Of a stretch of 64,000 bases of DNA, positions 1-12,389 are shown piece by piece (positions within the stretch are counted from its first letter, which is position 1; every line of letters begins with the position of its first letter). The notes below the pieces were generated by a model. That model saw only the letters and a program-made list of their open reading frames with translations, searched no databases and had not been told where the DNA came from. Position numbers and translations under genes: made by a program. Location: positions 84,572,608 to 84,636,607 of the forward strand of contig NC_092807.1 in assembly GCF_040954645.1 (NCBI RefSeq), given 5' to 3'. Source of the stretch: Diabrotica undecimpunctata. Lineage: Eukaryota; Arthropoda; Insecta; Coleoptera; Chrysomelidae.

Positions 1-54
1 ATTTAAGACTGTAACATCTTTGACTATATGTTTTTTGTCAGTGATGATGAATAT

Positions 55-746
55 AGATTGTTTTCTAATAGGAAATTTAAGAGTATTTTGCCCCTTTCGT
101 TTCTATCTGGTGTGCCAAAATTTCCGAGGGCATTTTCAGCTGGATCAGTGCTTATTCCTATTTTGGCATTAAAGTCGCCACATATTACCGTAAAATGTTC
201 TTGGTCTTCTGAAACAGCTGTGTACAAGTCATCATAAAACTGTTCTATTTCTTCGTCAGCGTGACTCGATGTTGGTGCATAGACTTGAATGATCTTTATG
301 GAGTAACGGTTGTTTAGTTGTAATTTTGCAAGTATAACTCTTGTGGAAACTGCTTTTACTGATATGATATTCTCAGCTAGTTTTTTATTAATAAAGAGCC
401 CAATACCTCAATTCCCATCGTTTTCTCCGACATGATAGAAAATGTGACCGGATTTTAAAGTGGTTAGGCTTTCTCCTTTCCTTCTGACCTCAGCGACTCC
501 AACAATGTCCCAATTGATTTTATTAAGTTCAGATTCTATTTCTATGAATTTTTCTTCTGATAGCAGGGTTCTTGCATTGAAAGTTGCAATTTTTAGAAAT
601 ATATATCTGTTAGATGGTTTTCTAAGATATGTCGAATTTTGTCCCCCCCCCCCCCCCAGAATCCGTGATATTCTATCAGTGTGAGATTCTGAATTTTTCT
701 TTCTACTCACCTGGGGTAAATCCGTTTTTGTATTTGTATCTGACAT
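55..746 (-). pseudogene. LINE 5' part: APE endonuclease N-terminal half (inverted segment)
   Basis: Reading frames on the - strand (408-746 and 24-227) give the start of an APE-type endonuclease of a non-LTR retrotransposon: KIATFNARTL, then IVGVAEVRRKGE, then the catalytic-loop block CGDFNAKIG followed by a NERGKILLNFLLENN stretch. The frames are interrupted between them (about 228-407), and the recognisable protein stops near position 55. The missing continuation of the endonuclease is found on the opposite strand at about 1110, so this is the inverted 5' segment of one element. A run of about 15 C at 643-657 encodes a Gly run in the N-terminal region. Not functional. Clade not certain; the sequence style is RTE/CR1-like. 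Confidence 0.8.
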
Positions 747-1109
747 AATAAAAGGGTAATAGCAATTAAAACGTCACGCTTGCTTTGCGTGTTGACGAGT
801 TTTTAGTTCAGCCGCCCATTATCGGTACAGACGCTATTGACAACCGCCCAATATGGGTCAGACGCTATCGGTTTGATTTTATACCATCCCTAAAATCCAG
901 GGATGCCACTTCCGCCATCCACGTCGCACCGAAGATCTTCTTCTCCGCCGTGCCTACCGTTGTGGTCTTCACCTGTATCCCTAGGTAGGGGTCAGTGTTA
1001 TACCCCACAGAGCTGGGTCCCGATCTGGACTTGGCCATGTATTCACTCCGGCCACCTCCGGCGCCAGATTGGAGTTACTCACGTGAGCGACAGAGAAGGT
1101 GGCTCTGTG
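747..1109 (-). other. LINE 5' untranslated region, inverted with the 5' part
   Basis: This stretch is much richer in GC than its surroundings and lies directly upstream of the endonuclease start codon on the - strand. It holds no convincing coding frame with RT or endonuclease motifs. Its position between the inverted 5' half and the + strand 3' half fits the 5' end of the LINE RNA (inference). The + strand frame that begins at 903 is open only by chance until about 1110, where real LINE protein begins. Confidence 0.5.
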
Positions 1110-2162
1110 CTCCGCAAAGAACATAACCTATGTATAAAGAACACCTTTTTCAAACTACCTAAACGGAGATTATTTACATGGAAATCTCCAGCAAACACTC
1201 CCCGTAATATCGTCAGAAATCAAATTGACTACATAACTATCAGTGAGCGTTACAGAAATGCAGTAAAGTCTGTAAAAACTCTTCCTGGTGCCGATGTTCC
1301 ATCTGATCACAATCTGTTGTTAGCAGAAATAAAATTAAAACTTAAACGGATAAAGCAACAACGATCCTATAACAAACTGTATATGGATTTTATTATAAAC
1401 AATAGCCAGATGATTGCAAACAATTTAGAGAGCAATTTTGATAACTATGAACAACAAGAATCCATCGAGGATCATTGGAACCAAATCAAAACGATTATAA
1501 GCAACTCAACTCCAAACTTAAAAGAGAGCAGTCAAAAAAAGCAACAGTGGATGAACGATGAGATTTTGAATTTAATCGACAAAAAACCCAATTTTAAGAA
1601 CCAAAACGTAGAAGTGTATAAAGTAATTAATAAAGAGATAAGGACTAAAATAAAATCTGCAAAACAAACATACTTCGAAAACAAATGTTCAGAAATTGAA
1701 GAATTACAGGGAAAACATGATTAATTTAATATGTATACAAAAATAAAACAACTGACAGGTCAGAACAAAAAACAGGCAAATAACAACGTTGATAAAGACG
1801 GAAAACTGACTATCACTAATTCGCATAAAATAGACAGATGGAAAGAGTATATTGAGGAACTGTTTAGTGATGAAAGGTCCGAGCTTAAAATTAACGAAGT
1901 AGTTACAGGACCTGACATAACTATGGACGAAATTGAACAAGCAATACGATTAGCAAAGACCCGAAAAGGTCCAGATGAAATACCAAGTGAAATAATAAAG
2001 TGCTTCCAAAGTTCAGGTAAAATATCTCTCCTTCATCTGTTTAATAAAATTTATGAAACTGACTATATACCAACGGATTGGCGGCTGTCGACTTTTGTGA
2101 CGATACCTAAAAAAGCAAATGCAAAAAGATGTAGTGACTACCGAACCATCAGTTTGATGAGT
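1110..2162 (+). pseudogene. LINE 3' part: endonuclease C-terminus and start of RT
   Basis: From about 1110 the frame reads NLCIKNTFFKLPKRRLFTW, then QIDYITI and DVPSDHNLLLAEI, the C-terminal half of an APE endonuclease with the SDH catalytic motif. A linker with a KQQWMNDEI block follows. An in-frame TAA at 1722-1724 interrupts the protein; the same frame reopens at once and continues to the RT palm (KTRKGPDEIPSEI, TDYIPTDWR, TIPKKANA.RCSDYRTISLMS). Coding similarity stops at about 2162, where another element joins. It continues, within a few residues, the protein that breaks off at about 55 on the other strand. Confidence 0.85.
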
Positions 2163-2315
2163 CTCAAATCTCAAAAATCCCTCTTTTATACCACTTAAAA
2201 GAACATAGTGAAGAATGACGGTACGCTGATCTATATCAGGTGTTGAATCAATAATTAGAGAGTAAAATTTCGCTTTCTGTAATTTGTTCACTCTTATGAG
2301 TTGCAGATATTTCAA
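2163..2315 (-). pseudogene. hAT-like transposase fragment (ZMYM1/DUF4371 type)
   Basis: The - strand frame contains KAKFYSLIIDSTPDID, then QRTVILHYV and GFLRFE, the start of the catalytic domain of the hAT-related family often annotated as zinc finger MYM-type protein 1-like. Only about 50 residues survive; the fragment joins the LINE at about 2162 and fades into noncoding DNA beyond 2315. The rest of that frame below 2162 is antisense LINE and is not part of it. Confidence 0.6.
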
Positions 2316-2689
2316 TACAATAGAAATAAATTCATCACATATTGTAGGGATAAATAATTTATTATACCAATCTTGAAGTTAGATTGAACTCAATAAATAT
2401 TCCAAAGCACCTATTTAATTACCATTATTTTCACACAAAATCATTTTTACCACAAAACGTTAAAGTGTAAGAAATAAATTTGATTGCCGCTACCATAGGT
2501 AAAAGTACTTCCCTTCAATATATTTTTTTCAAATATTATTTTTAAACGCGTGCATAGTAAGTAGGAATGGGAACAATATATCCTCCATACATTAAATATA
2601 TCAATATCGCTCAACAGTATTAGTACAGCATATTGGCACGTATGTAATATGATCCAGAATATATTACATACTAAAAAATACTATGTCTA
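2316..2689. other. No recognisable feature
   Basis: AT-rich sequence between the hAT-like fragment and the dispersed repeat. No frame with family motifs, no RNA gene and no clear repeat seen on either strand. Confidence 0.5.
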
Positions 2690-3350
2690 AGTAGCCATTG
2701 TCAAGATCAATAGCGCCGATATAGGTAGTTAAAATTTTGAACACTTATTTTAACTGTTTATTATCCATATAAACGACTTGTGACTGAAATTACAAACTTA
2801 TTTACTGTGCATAAAGAGATTCTTTATTACCTACAGTTATTAGTACACAAATTTGATTCGAAATATCGTCGAATAGTAATAGTCTGTATATAAAAATTAA
2901 ATTTTTCATAAAAAGTAAATGATAAGCCATTAGTTAAGGGGTCAAAAGAAGGAGGCTTCACGAAGATTAAAGTACTAATGAGACCATTGCAATCGGATGT
3001 ACCCTGGTGAATGATTAACTAATTAATTGGCTAATTATTCAATCACCCGTGCAATATGATTTTGTCAAATCGAACCATTTAGGACAACCTATTCTAATTA
3101 TGTTTATAAAAATTGAGGGCATATCTAGAGATAAAGAAACTTTACTTTACTAAAACTCATAGGTAAGACATGTGTCTAACATAAATGTGACGTATTTCTA
3201 GTACAGATAAAACCATGTGATAAATAGAAAAGTGTTATCTTTGCCGGCAAAGAAGCAAAGAAAAACTCAAAGTGAGAGAGGAAAAAACCAGTCAGCTGAG
3301 AGAACTTTTCAACGATGTTGAGCTTGGATCCACCATCTACATCTCTCTCT
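2690..3350 (+). repeat. Dispersed repeat, copy 1 (Jockey-like internal segment)
   Basis: This block matches 12390-13105 over its whole length with many substitutions and small indels. Shared landmarks include a motif reading gattcgaaatatcgtc, the segment cgaagattaaagtactaa / cgaagattgaagtactaa, gaaactttactttact and a closing block from cagtcagctgagagaac to tccaccatctaca. The closing block reads QLRELFNDVELGSTIYI in one frame, which in the second copy runs into a Jockey-like RT, so the repeat is probably an internal LINE segment. The copy ends abruptly at about 3345 against the next LINE. Confidence 0.75.
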
Positions 3351-5640
3351 CTCCAATAGCACTACAGCCCAAATCGGGCCTTGGTCTCCTCCAAACTATG
3401 CCTCCAATCTTGTCGGTCTCGCGCCGATCTTCTCCAGGTTCTAACTTCTAGCAAATTTTGCGCGTCCGCTGCCACTTCATCCTCCCATCTTCTGCGTGGC
3501 CTTCCTTTTGGTCTTGCGCCCTGCATTTTACTATCAAGGGCTCTTTTCGGCAATCTTTCTGTCTCCATTCTTACTACATGACCAGCCCAGGGAAGTCTCT
3601 GAAGTTTAACGAATTCTGAGATCGGTGTCTCTTTAAACAGTTGGTAGAGTTCATGGTTATACCTGTATCTTCATATTCCGTTTTCGTTAATAGGTCCAAA
3701 TATCTTTCTTAGGACTTTTCTTTCGAAGACTTCCAGTTTTCTTTTTGTCTCTTCTGTCATCACCCATGTCTCGCATCCATAACATACTATTGGTCTGATA
3801 ATAGTTTTGTAGACCCTGATTTTCGATCTCCAGTGTGTGTTGTTGGAGCGAAACACATGATCGAGTGAAAAATAAGCTTTGTTTCCCTTTACTATTCTTC
3901 TTTGGATTTCTAGCTCTTCTGTTCCATCCGTGTTTAATGTAACTCCTAAATATATGAAACTTTCTACCGTTTCAATATCGTCCTCTAATTCAACTGTGTG
4001 TCTGTTTCCCCTAGCTCTTGCCTGTGTTAACTTTTTTGTCATTTGAATATTTATTTCTAGTCCGGTCTCTTTTGCCTTTGATTTTAATTGTGAATATATT
4101 TCTGCCGCCTCTTCTGTTCTGCAACACATGATGCTGATATCATCGGCATAGGGCAATCTGTATTGATTTATTTGTTAGGAGATTACCTCTTCCAATAATC
4201 AGCTGTCTTATCACATATTCCAAGGTCAGGTTGAATAGTGTCGGTGCAAGCCCGTCTCCTTGCTTTAATCCTTGGGCTATCGTAAAATTTTCAGTGAGCT
4301 AATTTTGGACTCTGACAGTTGCTATTGGCGAATCCATTGTTGTTTTTACCAGTCGGATGTATTTTTGGGGGATATTAAAGCTCTGCAATATTTGATATAA
4401 CTTGTTCCTATTAATTAAGTAGTAGGCTTGTTTAAAATCTATGAATATGTTGTGGACGTCAATGTCGTATTCCCACGATTTGTTTAAGATTTGTTTTACT
4501 GTGAATAGTTGGTCAGTTGTAGATCTTCCTTCTCGGAAACCGGTCGTTTGTTTAGTATGTAAGTAAAAATTTTGTACGCCGTGCACAAGAGGATTATGCC
4601 GCGATAATTTTCGCATTTTAGTTTATCCCCTTTTTTATAAATTGGGCATATATTCCCGGTTTTCCAATCATTAGGGATCTTTTCATCATTCCAAATCTTG
4701 TTCATGAGCACATGCATTTGTCCTACTAGGTGATCGCCACCTAATTTATATAGCTCAGGTGGGACGTTGTCAATACCTGGAGGCTTATTGATCTTTCGTG
4801 CTCGTATTGCCTGTTTTACCTCTTCCATCGTTGGGGGTTCTATATTTTCGGTGTCTCCCTCATTGTGATGCATGTCAATATGATCTTCATTTTCTTGTGT
4901 CCCTAAAAGAGTTTGGAAATAGGTTTTCCAGACTGATTTTATTTCTTTTGGACCACTGCTTATTTGCCCTTCTTGATTTCTGCATAGATTTGTTCGGGGT
5001 TTATATCCTTCTCTTAAATTGTGTATATATCTGTACGCCTGTCTTATATTGTTGCTCTGAACATTTTCTTCCATTTTCTGTATATTCCGTTTTCGTATTT
5101 TCTTTTCTTTGTTCGGCATATTTTATCTGCTCTCCATCTTGAATCTTGGTAACTTGCCCTTCTTTCTCTGGTTCTTCTTTCCATATATTTCTTGTGTTCT
5201 TCATTTCTTTTCTGTATGGCCTTATTACACTAGTCATTAAACCATTCCCTTTTTTTATTTTTCTTATTCTTGCCTATGATTTTTCTTGCAGAGTCAATAA
5301 CTTTTGTTTTGATTTCTTCCCAATGTTCTTCGGTATCTAGTGCTGTCAGTGTTTGTGTTATTTCTCTTTCATAGTTCTGTATGACATCTTGTTGTTTAAA
5401 TTTTTGTATATCTAGCTGTTCTGTTCTTTGTTCCTGTCTTTATTTCCTGTTTTTCTGAATTCTGCATTTGTATTTTATCTGTACTAGGAGATGGTCAGAT
5501 CCGCAGCATGCTCCACTTCGGCTTTTCACATCTTGTATGCTTGTTGCGGCCCATTTGTCTATCAAGACATGATCAATTTGGTTAGCGGTTGTTCCTCCAG
5601 GCATAATCCATGTCGCTATGTGTAAATAGGTGACGATAAA
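3351..5640 (-). pseudogene. 5'-truncated non-LTR retrotransposon (endonuclease C-terminus to RT 3' end)
   Basis: On the - strand the order is: endonuclease C-terminal part at 5450-5640 (QIDHVLIDKW, CGSDHLLVQIKY); linker at 5000-5240; RT at 4299-5119 with KPPGIDNVPPELYKLGGDH, WKTGNICPIYKKGDKLKCENYRGI, TTGFREGRSTTDQLF and an FIDFKQAYY block; RT palm at 3671-4156 with the catalytic-site block YADDISIMC and the YLGVTL..YGCETW thumb region; and a 3' tail with GRPRRRWEDEV at 3362-3568. Frames change several times and stops interrupt the protein. The 5' half of the endonuclease is missing, the usual 5' truncation. The clade is close to insect RTE/CR1-like LINEs; I did not settle it. Confidence 0.88.
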
Positions 5641-6900
5641 AAAAAAGCTTTCTATGATCAGTTAGGTGGTAGACTTAGAAATATTCCAACTAAGAAATGA
5701 CTCATAATAGAAGATAACTTCAACGCTAATATAGGCTAATTAGACAGAGGAAATGAACATATAGATGGAGGATACGGCATTGGAACTAGAAATAACGCAG
5801 CAGATAATATACTGGAATTAGCAGTAGCACTAGGTATGGCCACTGTTAGTAAATGCTTTTAGAAGAGAGAAAGCCAACTTACCAACCAATAGAAATATTA
5901 GAAAATCAGTTTAAATTCACGCAAGGCAAATCAACAACGGATGCAATTTTTATCATAAGGCAAGTAATGGAAAACTAATGTTAGAACAGGTGAGGGTAAG
6001 ACTGATAAATTTCATTTAAGAATAGTATTGCATCAGGGGTCAGTGCTAATCCCTTATCTCTTCTAATTAGTGTTGGAAAAATTAACGAAAACATTTCAAG
6101 GAGATATCCCATGGTGCCTGATGTATGCTAACGATGTGGTGTTAGTAAGAGATAAGGAGAGAGAATTCAATTAATGATTGAGACAGTGAAGATGGGCGCT
6201 TGAGCAAAAAGGTACCAAGGAAGACAAAAACAGAGTATCTAAAGTGTGCATTTAAAAATTAACTTCAACTTCACTTTAAATCAGGTTGTAAGTTGACTGG
6301 TGAAATTATTGAAAAAAAATCGTTTTAGGTAGGAATCTAGATTTAATGTTACAAAGCAATGGGGAAATAGATGGAGATATAGTAGAATCAAATAAGGATG
6401 GATAAAATGGAAAGAAGCAAGTGATGTCTTGTGTGATAGAAAGGTTCTTACGAAACTGAAAGGTAAATTCCATAAAACGGATATAAAACCGTAAAACGAC
6501 AGTTAAAAAAATAAGATCAATGAATGCATTTGAACAAAATGACAATGCTTAGATGGATGGGTCGCTTAAAAAGAAAATATTAAATTAAAAATTAAAATAT
6601 TAGCAGAAGTCTAGGCGCAGCACCTCATCTATGCAAAAATGGGGAAGCATAGGTTACGATAATTAGGGCATGTTGATCGTCGACACGAGAGTCATGCAAT
6701 ACATAGAATTCTGGTTTTCCATGTCCCAGAAAGTAGTAGGAGAGAAAGACCGAAAAAGAGATGACGGGAAACGAATAGGAGAAATATGTGTATGAAAGAA
6801 ATTCATCTTGATATGGCGAAAGATAGAAAGATATCTCTGTATATAAGGATAAGGCGTAAAGGGATAAAGGCAAAGAGAATGATGATGAAGAATCAGTAAA
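5641..6900 (+). pseudogene. Old LINE relic, a second family
   Basis: Translation across frames on the + strand gives consecutive LINE blocks: AFYDQLGGRLRNIP and DNFNANIG (endonuclease, 5645-5740), GGYGIGTRNNAADNILELA, then a jump to the RT at about 5905 (KFTQGKSTTDAIFIIRQ), LHQGSVL at about 6030, WCLMYANDVVLV at about 6110 (the catalytic box, with Asn at the first Asp position), [14 protein letters not shown] at about 6405, MRMLRWMGR near 6530-6560, and GHVDRRHES with RRERPKKR at 6665-6760. Many stops and frameshifts. The endonuclease-to-RT middle is deleted. No function remains. Confidence 0.75.
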
Positions 6901-8280
6901 TATGGTGATACTTGCATATATACATAATTTTTCAAAATAAATGAATCGCTTATTTTTATTAATTATTCGCTACTCGATTTATTCAAAATATTATATAACA
7001 AATTGTTCATATTTGTTAAATCAGTAATGTTAAAACTGTTTGAGAAACAGCTAGTTAAGAACCACCTTAAGTTAATGAAACCAATAATAAAAGAAAAGAG
7101 CTGATTCCAAACCGATAATTTTTATTCAGAGATAAAAAATATCCTATGATTAATTGAATATATAGAATTATCGATATAGGTAACTAAGTGAGAAACTTGT
7201 TGAGAAACACGTTTTAGAAAAAAAAAATTGTGCTAGTCTTTTTTGACATAGCTTAGGCCTTTGCTAAAGTATAGCATGGGAGTTTAACCTGCAAATAGTA
7301 TACCTACATGGTCATAGTTGGAAATGACACTATCATACTCACAGTATTTGACAACAGCAAAGTAGCAGCAAAAAAATTATAACTGTTATTAAATAAAATT
7401 CATATGTACTTAAAATTGGAAACCTAAACTAAATGAGTCCAAATTAATGAACGTCAAGTTTATACATCTGAAAATCTAAAACATTAATTTTACAAAAAAC
7501 GATGTCTAAATACCTTATGCATCTTTCACAAAATACATGGGAACTGTACTTGAGACTTATATAGTATATGTTAAAAAAGGGAGGAACTCAGAAAAGTTAT
7601 CAGAAAATGTATCCGCAACTCCTATAGACATTAACTTGGTACTGATATCTCTGCTCCCCGATTTTAGCAAGCAGTCACCAAACCATTAAAACTGCTACAT
7701 TCATACTTCCTATTATCCAACGATTAGCCATTGCAAGTAGAATATGCAAGGAAGTTTTTGGCAATTTAATAGGGTTTTTGTGTGTTACAATATAATTTCT
7801 CCGAGAAAGTAAAGAATATCTATCCGCTATCCTGATTTATTCCGTAGATTAAATATTAGAATACTATAGAATAATGCTATTACCAGCAAAAAAACGGTAT
7901 AATAGTAACGAGAAAACCAAATAAATGTTCATTAACAGACAAAAGAGACGATGTAAAATAGGGCATATAACGTAACAATAGACTCATATAATTTTAAAAA
8001 ATTTGAGCGTTTTAGATATCGCAGATAACGTTGTCACATAAGAGACAAAAGGGAAAATTCAGGTAGCAAACTGATATATGTATGTATAACCTCAAAATAC
8101 TTTTAAATCCAGAAGTGTAATACATACTACTAAAATCAGGATATATACATATATAAGACAATGTAAGTAAAACTCAGGTATTAATTACATCAGGATTGCT
8201 AGAAAGATTGCCCTCAGTCAGAAGTGTTTAACGACCGGGAACTAATGCTAAGGTCAAACAGGTATATAAAAATTGCACCG
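6901..8280. other. AT-rich stretch without recognisable feature
   Basis: I read both strands and saw no protein motif, RNA gene, LTR or long inverted repeat. Open frames here are short and of biased composition. Confidence 0.5.
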
Positions 8281-8289
8281 TCGTACAGG

Positions 8290-8960
8290 AAACTAAATCT
8301 CAACGATAAAGTTATTGTTTTGCACTTTGTATTGATTTGTGGTCTGATTCATAATAGAATTATATATTTCTTCTAGAATTCTTCTTTCTGCGATGCTCAA
8401 TCGGCTCTTATTTTATTTTTTCATTGTTCGTGTTTTACTTACATACGTAGAATATTATTTTTCTTACTGCGGGATGTATTTCTGGATTTAATTTTTTGCT
8501 TAAAACGTAGCAATTTCCAGCTTGTATTCTGTTGTTATTCTCTTTTGTAGTGTTTTTGTTAAAAGTGCTCTTAAATCTCAAATATTTAGACCGATGAAAC
8601 ATTTCAAAGTTATACTGGTCTATTGAAATATTATGTCCTATTCTGTTTCTTATGATAGTCTTTTTATGATAGCCATATATTTTTTTATTATCATTGATTT
8701 GGAGGACCCTTTTTTGCGATTTTTTCTATTGAATGTATTAATGTTTTTTTCTCACTAATAATTATACTCACTACTATGTTAAACTCATCGTCAAAAGTCC
8801 CTATAATATGAGGACCTTAATTATTAAACTGTGAGATTTTCTGTGTTTGCTTTCCGGGTAATGCTCTCAAGCATTGCAAACTAAAGCTTAATGTTTTTCT
8901 TATTCCCAACATTTTTAATTAAGTATATAATAGTGAATATTTGATCAACGGTTCATTGAA
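8290..8960 (-). pseudogene. LINE relic (RT C-terminal half)
   Basis: On the - strand, in order: DQIFTI..LIKNVGN near 8890-8950 (the RT finger that normally follows a RST.DQ block), SIDQYNFEMFHRSKYL near 8590-8640, NNNRIQAGNCYVLSKKLNPE near 8500-8550, and RLSIAERRILEEIYNSIMNQ near 8340-8395. These are the usual C-terminal landmarks of insect LINE reverse transcriptases. Stops and shifts are frequent and part of the palm is missing. Confidence 0.6.
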
Positions 8961-9464
8961 TTTTTCTAATTTCACATTAATCTTTCCTAATTTCACATTT
9001 GTGGTTGCTGGATGTCAAAGAAGACACCATTTTCCATAGCGGGTGCTATGATTCCAATGGTGTAAAGTACAACCTACATATTTGTTGCCAAAATTACTTT
9101 GCTGCTGTCTCGAGTACCGTTTACTGTTATATGAATTTTGTTACGAATTTATGTGGTGTGCTGAACTCTATTAAATCTTCTACCGCGAATTGAAAAGCAT
9201 GTTTTAACCTTTATTTGTAACATTTATCGTTATTTGTCTTATATGTATACAATCGTCCTAACATTTGCGTTATTCATTGATATTTATGTGGCAATTAACT
9301 GTAAAGTGATTAGTCTTTTCTGTCGTATCATATTTTCTTGATTTTATTTTTGTAGACAAGCGGTTTAGTTTGTGTAATATAATATCCCCAATTCGTTTCA
9401 TAATATTTAGTTTTCAAAACAGCTGTTCGCTAATTCGTTCACTTTTTTTAAAGCACTTTGGGTT

Positions 9465-9800
9465 ATGACTATTGGATTTTACTTTTTAAATAGAGTTTGG
9501 AATGGAATCTTCCTGTTTGAAATCAATGTACATTTGAAAATAAGTCGACAGTTTTCCTTGAAGTCTGACTTTACTTGTAGATTATTCCTTGTTAAATTAA
9601 TTAGTTTATTAGGTAAGCCTAGTTCTTCCATGGTATTTCATAGTTTTATTCTTATGATTATATCAGTGTTTGTTTAAAATTTATAAATAACTAGTTTAAT
9701 GTTTTTTTTTTTTGTATTCCCAACATTTCTCATTAACTGCCTAATCGTGAATAATTGATCAACGATTTATTAGGTTTTTCTAATTCCACACTAATATCCA
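9465..9800 (-). pseudogene. LINE relic (RT fragment), same family as 8290-8960
   Basis: The - strand reads DQLFTIRQLMRNVGN at about 9720-9770 and MEELGLPNKLINLTRNNLQ at about 9570-9640, two neighbouring blocks of a LINE RT. The first block is clearly related to the matching block at 8890-8950, so the two neighbouring relics come from one family. Between them (8961-9464) nothing specific is recognisable. Confidence 0.5.
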
Positions 9801-10739
9801 CCTATTTTATAGTTCACCTATTTACTCAATCGTTCTAGGTGTATTAGAAAAAATACTGTATATCCTAATAATTAATAGATATATAGCGTATATCGCTATA
9901 GTTTATGCAGTACATTTTATTACATATTCCTTTAGTGTATGGGTATGCTTTTCAGCAAGTTGGTACTTGCTCTTACTTCTAAATTGACGGATCAGCCGTT
10001 TAACTACCTGTACTGAACTTTCTTCTTCATTTTGCAAATATATATAAAAATTAATAAAAACCACTCTGACATACCGCTGATTGAAATGTTGGATACCCTG
10101 GCCTATACTATTCAATCAACAAAAATACTAAGATCACACGGGGAGAATATTATGGGTTATTTCTGGTTTCGTCATAATTTACACTGAAATTACTAACAAG
10201 AGAGTGCTCTCACTTCCACATGTTGAAATTGATATATAGTACCAACAGATGCTAGTCATATTATACCATCAGTACTAATAAAATAGAAACTATCAAATTA
10301 ATGTCAATTTCATTTAATCACACGTACTAACCTTAGACATGGTCATTTAAGGAAACACACCTCAAAAATGTTGACAATAAATTAAAAATATCTTAAGCGT
10401 TATAAAAGTACCAGAGCAGCAAAGCTCACAGCATGAGAATATTGCCTCGTTCTTTTATATAGCAATTTGTTCTCACAATTTTATAGTTTTTCGAAAAATG
10501 AACTCCGATTCGAAGATTAAACCGTCAAACAAAATGTAAAAACTTATTCATATTTTGAGATATAAAATCTTAAATTTAGATATTGAACATTCTTAATAAA
10601 TGTATAATCTAATATTTAAGCCTGTTTAAGTTTTGCAGACTTGGAAAACCCTGAACAGACAAATATTTATTCTTTAATGTCCTAATTTCTAAAAAAAGTG
10701 TACTCAAAACGAATAAACATTATCTACCAAGTGTTTTAT
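9801..10739. other. No recognisable feature
   Basis: A 70-codon frame on the - strand at 9903-10115 is charged and has no family motif that I recognise; it is probably chance or an unplaced relic. The rest is AT-rich and empty to my reading. Confidence 0.45.
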
Positions 10740-12040
10740 TCCAGTTTCATATGAAAGCACCAGATATTAGATATTATAAATTTCATAGGTACAATAGAGC
10801 ATATAGTGAAATATAAATATCTTAGAATAACTGTATCGAGCGAGGATAAGGTTATTGATGAGAAAAAAAGACCTATCGCTGAGGAAGTGAGAAAGTAATT
10901 GGCAAACGCAAAGAGCACTTTAATTATAATAAATGAAATATGCATTACAATCTATTATGATACACATATATTCGTACCGCAGAAACAAGACAATAAACAC
11001 GTTAAGAGAATCTTAATAATAACCAAAATTTAACTTTTAATACACAGAAGAAATAATGATATACAGAAGATATATAAATTAAAAAACTTTATCCACTTAT
11101 TGTACACAAGAGAGATATCTCTAGAAAAACTCAAAACGATCGAAAATATATACCAAAACAACACAATAAAAGTAAAAGTAGACAAAGAACTAACCGACCC
11201 TATTGAAACTGGCAATGTGATAAGACAGGGATATTCCCTGAGTCCTTTATTGTTCAACCTAATTGTGGATGAAATAATAAAAAAGTAAGAACTTAAAAAG
11301 GATACCAAATAGAAGAAAAACAAATTAAAATAATCTGCAATACTACTCTTTCAAAGTGAAGATGATTTACAACGTATCCTGCACCAATTTCATATAAAAT
11401 TTAACATGTTAACTTCCCCAAAAGAGACAAAATGCATGGCTACAACAGCAAATTTACTAAGATGTTAATTGGAGCTGGAAGGACAGATAATAGAACAAGT
11501 GATGGAATTTAAATATCTAGGCATCACATTATCTAGCTACGGAAAGCTCGGAACTGAAGTGGAAGATCCAGTGAATAGAGCAAACAGAGCCCCAGGCTGC
11601 CTAAATGAAACAATACGAAGAAATAAAAATATCGGGAAAGAAACGAAAGGCAGAATTTACAAAACAGTCATCAGACCAATAATGACATACGCGGCAGAAA
11701 CAAGACCTGACACAAAGAGGACAAAAAGGGTGTTAGAAACAGCAGAGATGAAAACACTTAGAACAATTGATGGTAAGACACTATGGGAGAGTGCTAGAGA
11801 GCTAGAAGTACAGATATACGACGTAGATGCAAGGTAAAGAACATCAAGAACTGGTTAAGAAATAGAAGAGTAAATGGAATAATCATATAAGCCGAATGAC
11901 AACAAATAGAGTAGTAAAGACGGCAAGAGACGGTTAACCCATAGGAAAATGATCAGTAGGAAGACCACGAAAACGATGGAACGGCAACTTACTGGAGGCA
12001 CATTGAAAAACAGACAGAGTCATGTCTATATAAAAAGAAG
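10740..12040 (+). pseudogene. LINE relic (RT palm to 3' tail)
   Basis: At 10790-10900 a block reads KYKYLRITVSSEDKV. From 11100 a clear RT segment follows: TIENIYQNNTIKVKV, then IRQGYSLSPLLFNLIVDEI (11220-11280), and from 11469 EFKYLGITLSSYGKL, KETKGRIYKTVIRPIMTYAAET. After 11837 the 3' tail blocks (IKNWLRNRRVNG and a GRPRKRWN-like block near 11960-11985) continue in shifted frames. The YADD box that should sit at about 11320-11350 is not readable. The piece at 10790 may be a second, older copy. Not functional. Confidence 0.75.
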
Positions 12041-12084
12041 AAGAAGAAGATACACAGGATAATCATTAAAATAGCTGCAAGAAA

Positions 12085-12190
12085 GATAAAATAAATCAAT
12101 AATATTAATGTAGAATAGCAGAGGACAGAGTGTTTAGAGAAAATAATGAATCAGTCATATTAATATAGAATAGCAGAGGAGAGAGGACTT
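12085..12190 (+). repeat. Short direct duplication
   Basis: Two copies of a roughly 37-bp unit containing ag(a/c)atattaatatagaatagcagagga-like sequence lie at about 12092-12130 and 12148-12186, with a few differences. This is a local tandem-type duplication in AT-rich DNA with no coding role visible. Confidence 0.5.
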
Positions 12191-12389
12191 GTCATAGCTT
12201 TGGACAAGTGCCCAATTGAAAAAATAACACAGGTCGTTAAAAAAAGACGGAACTCTAGAAAGAAAATAGAATAGATTTAAAAAAAATAAAAGCATAAACA
12301 TGTCTTTTCCTACTTTTTTAATATTGAAAATACGTAAATAGAACATTGAATTAAAATGTTACCTTTGATATCTATGATAAACCTATGAC

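Noticed and set aside
903..1109. N-terminal part of the 273-codon frame starting at 903
   Set aside because: It is antisense to the LINE 5' UTR; real protein similarity starts only at about 1110.
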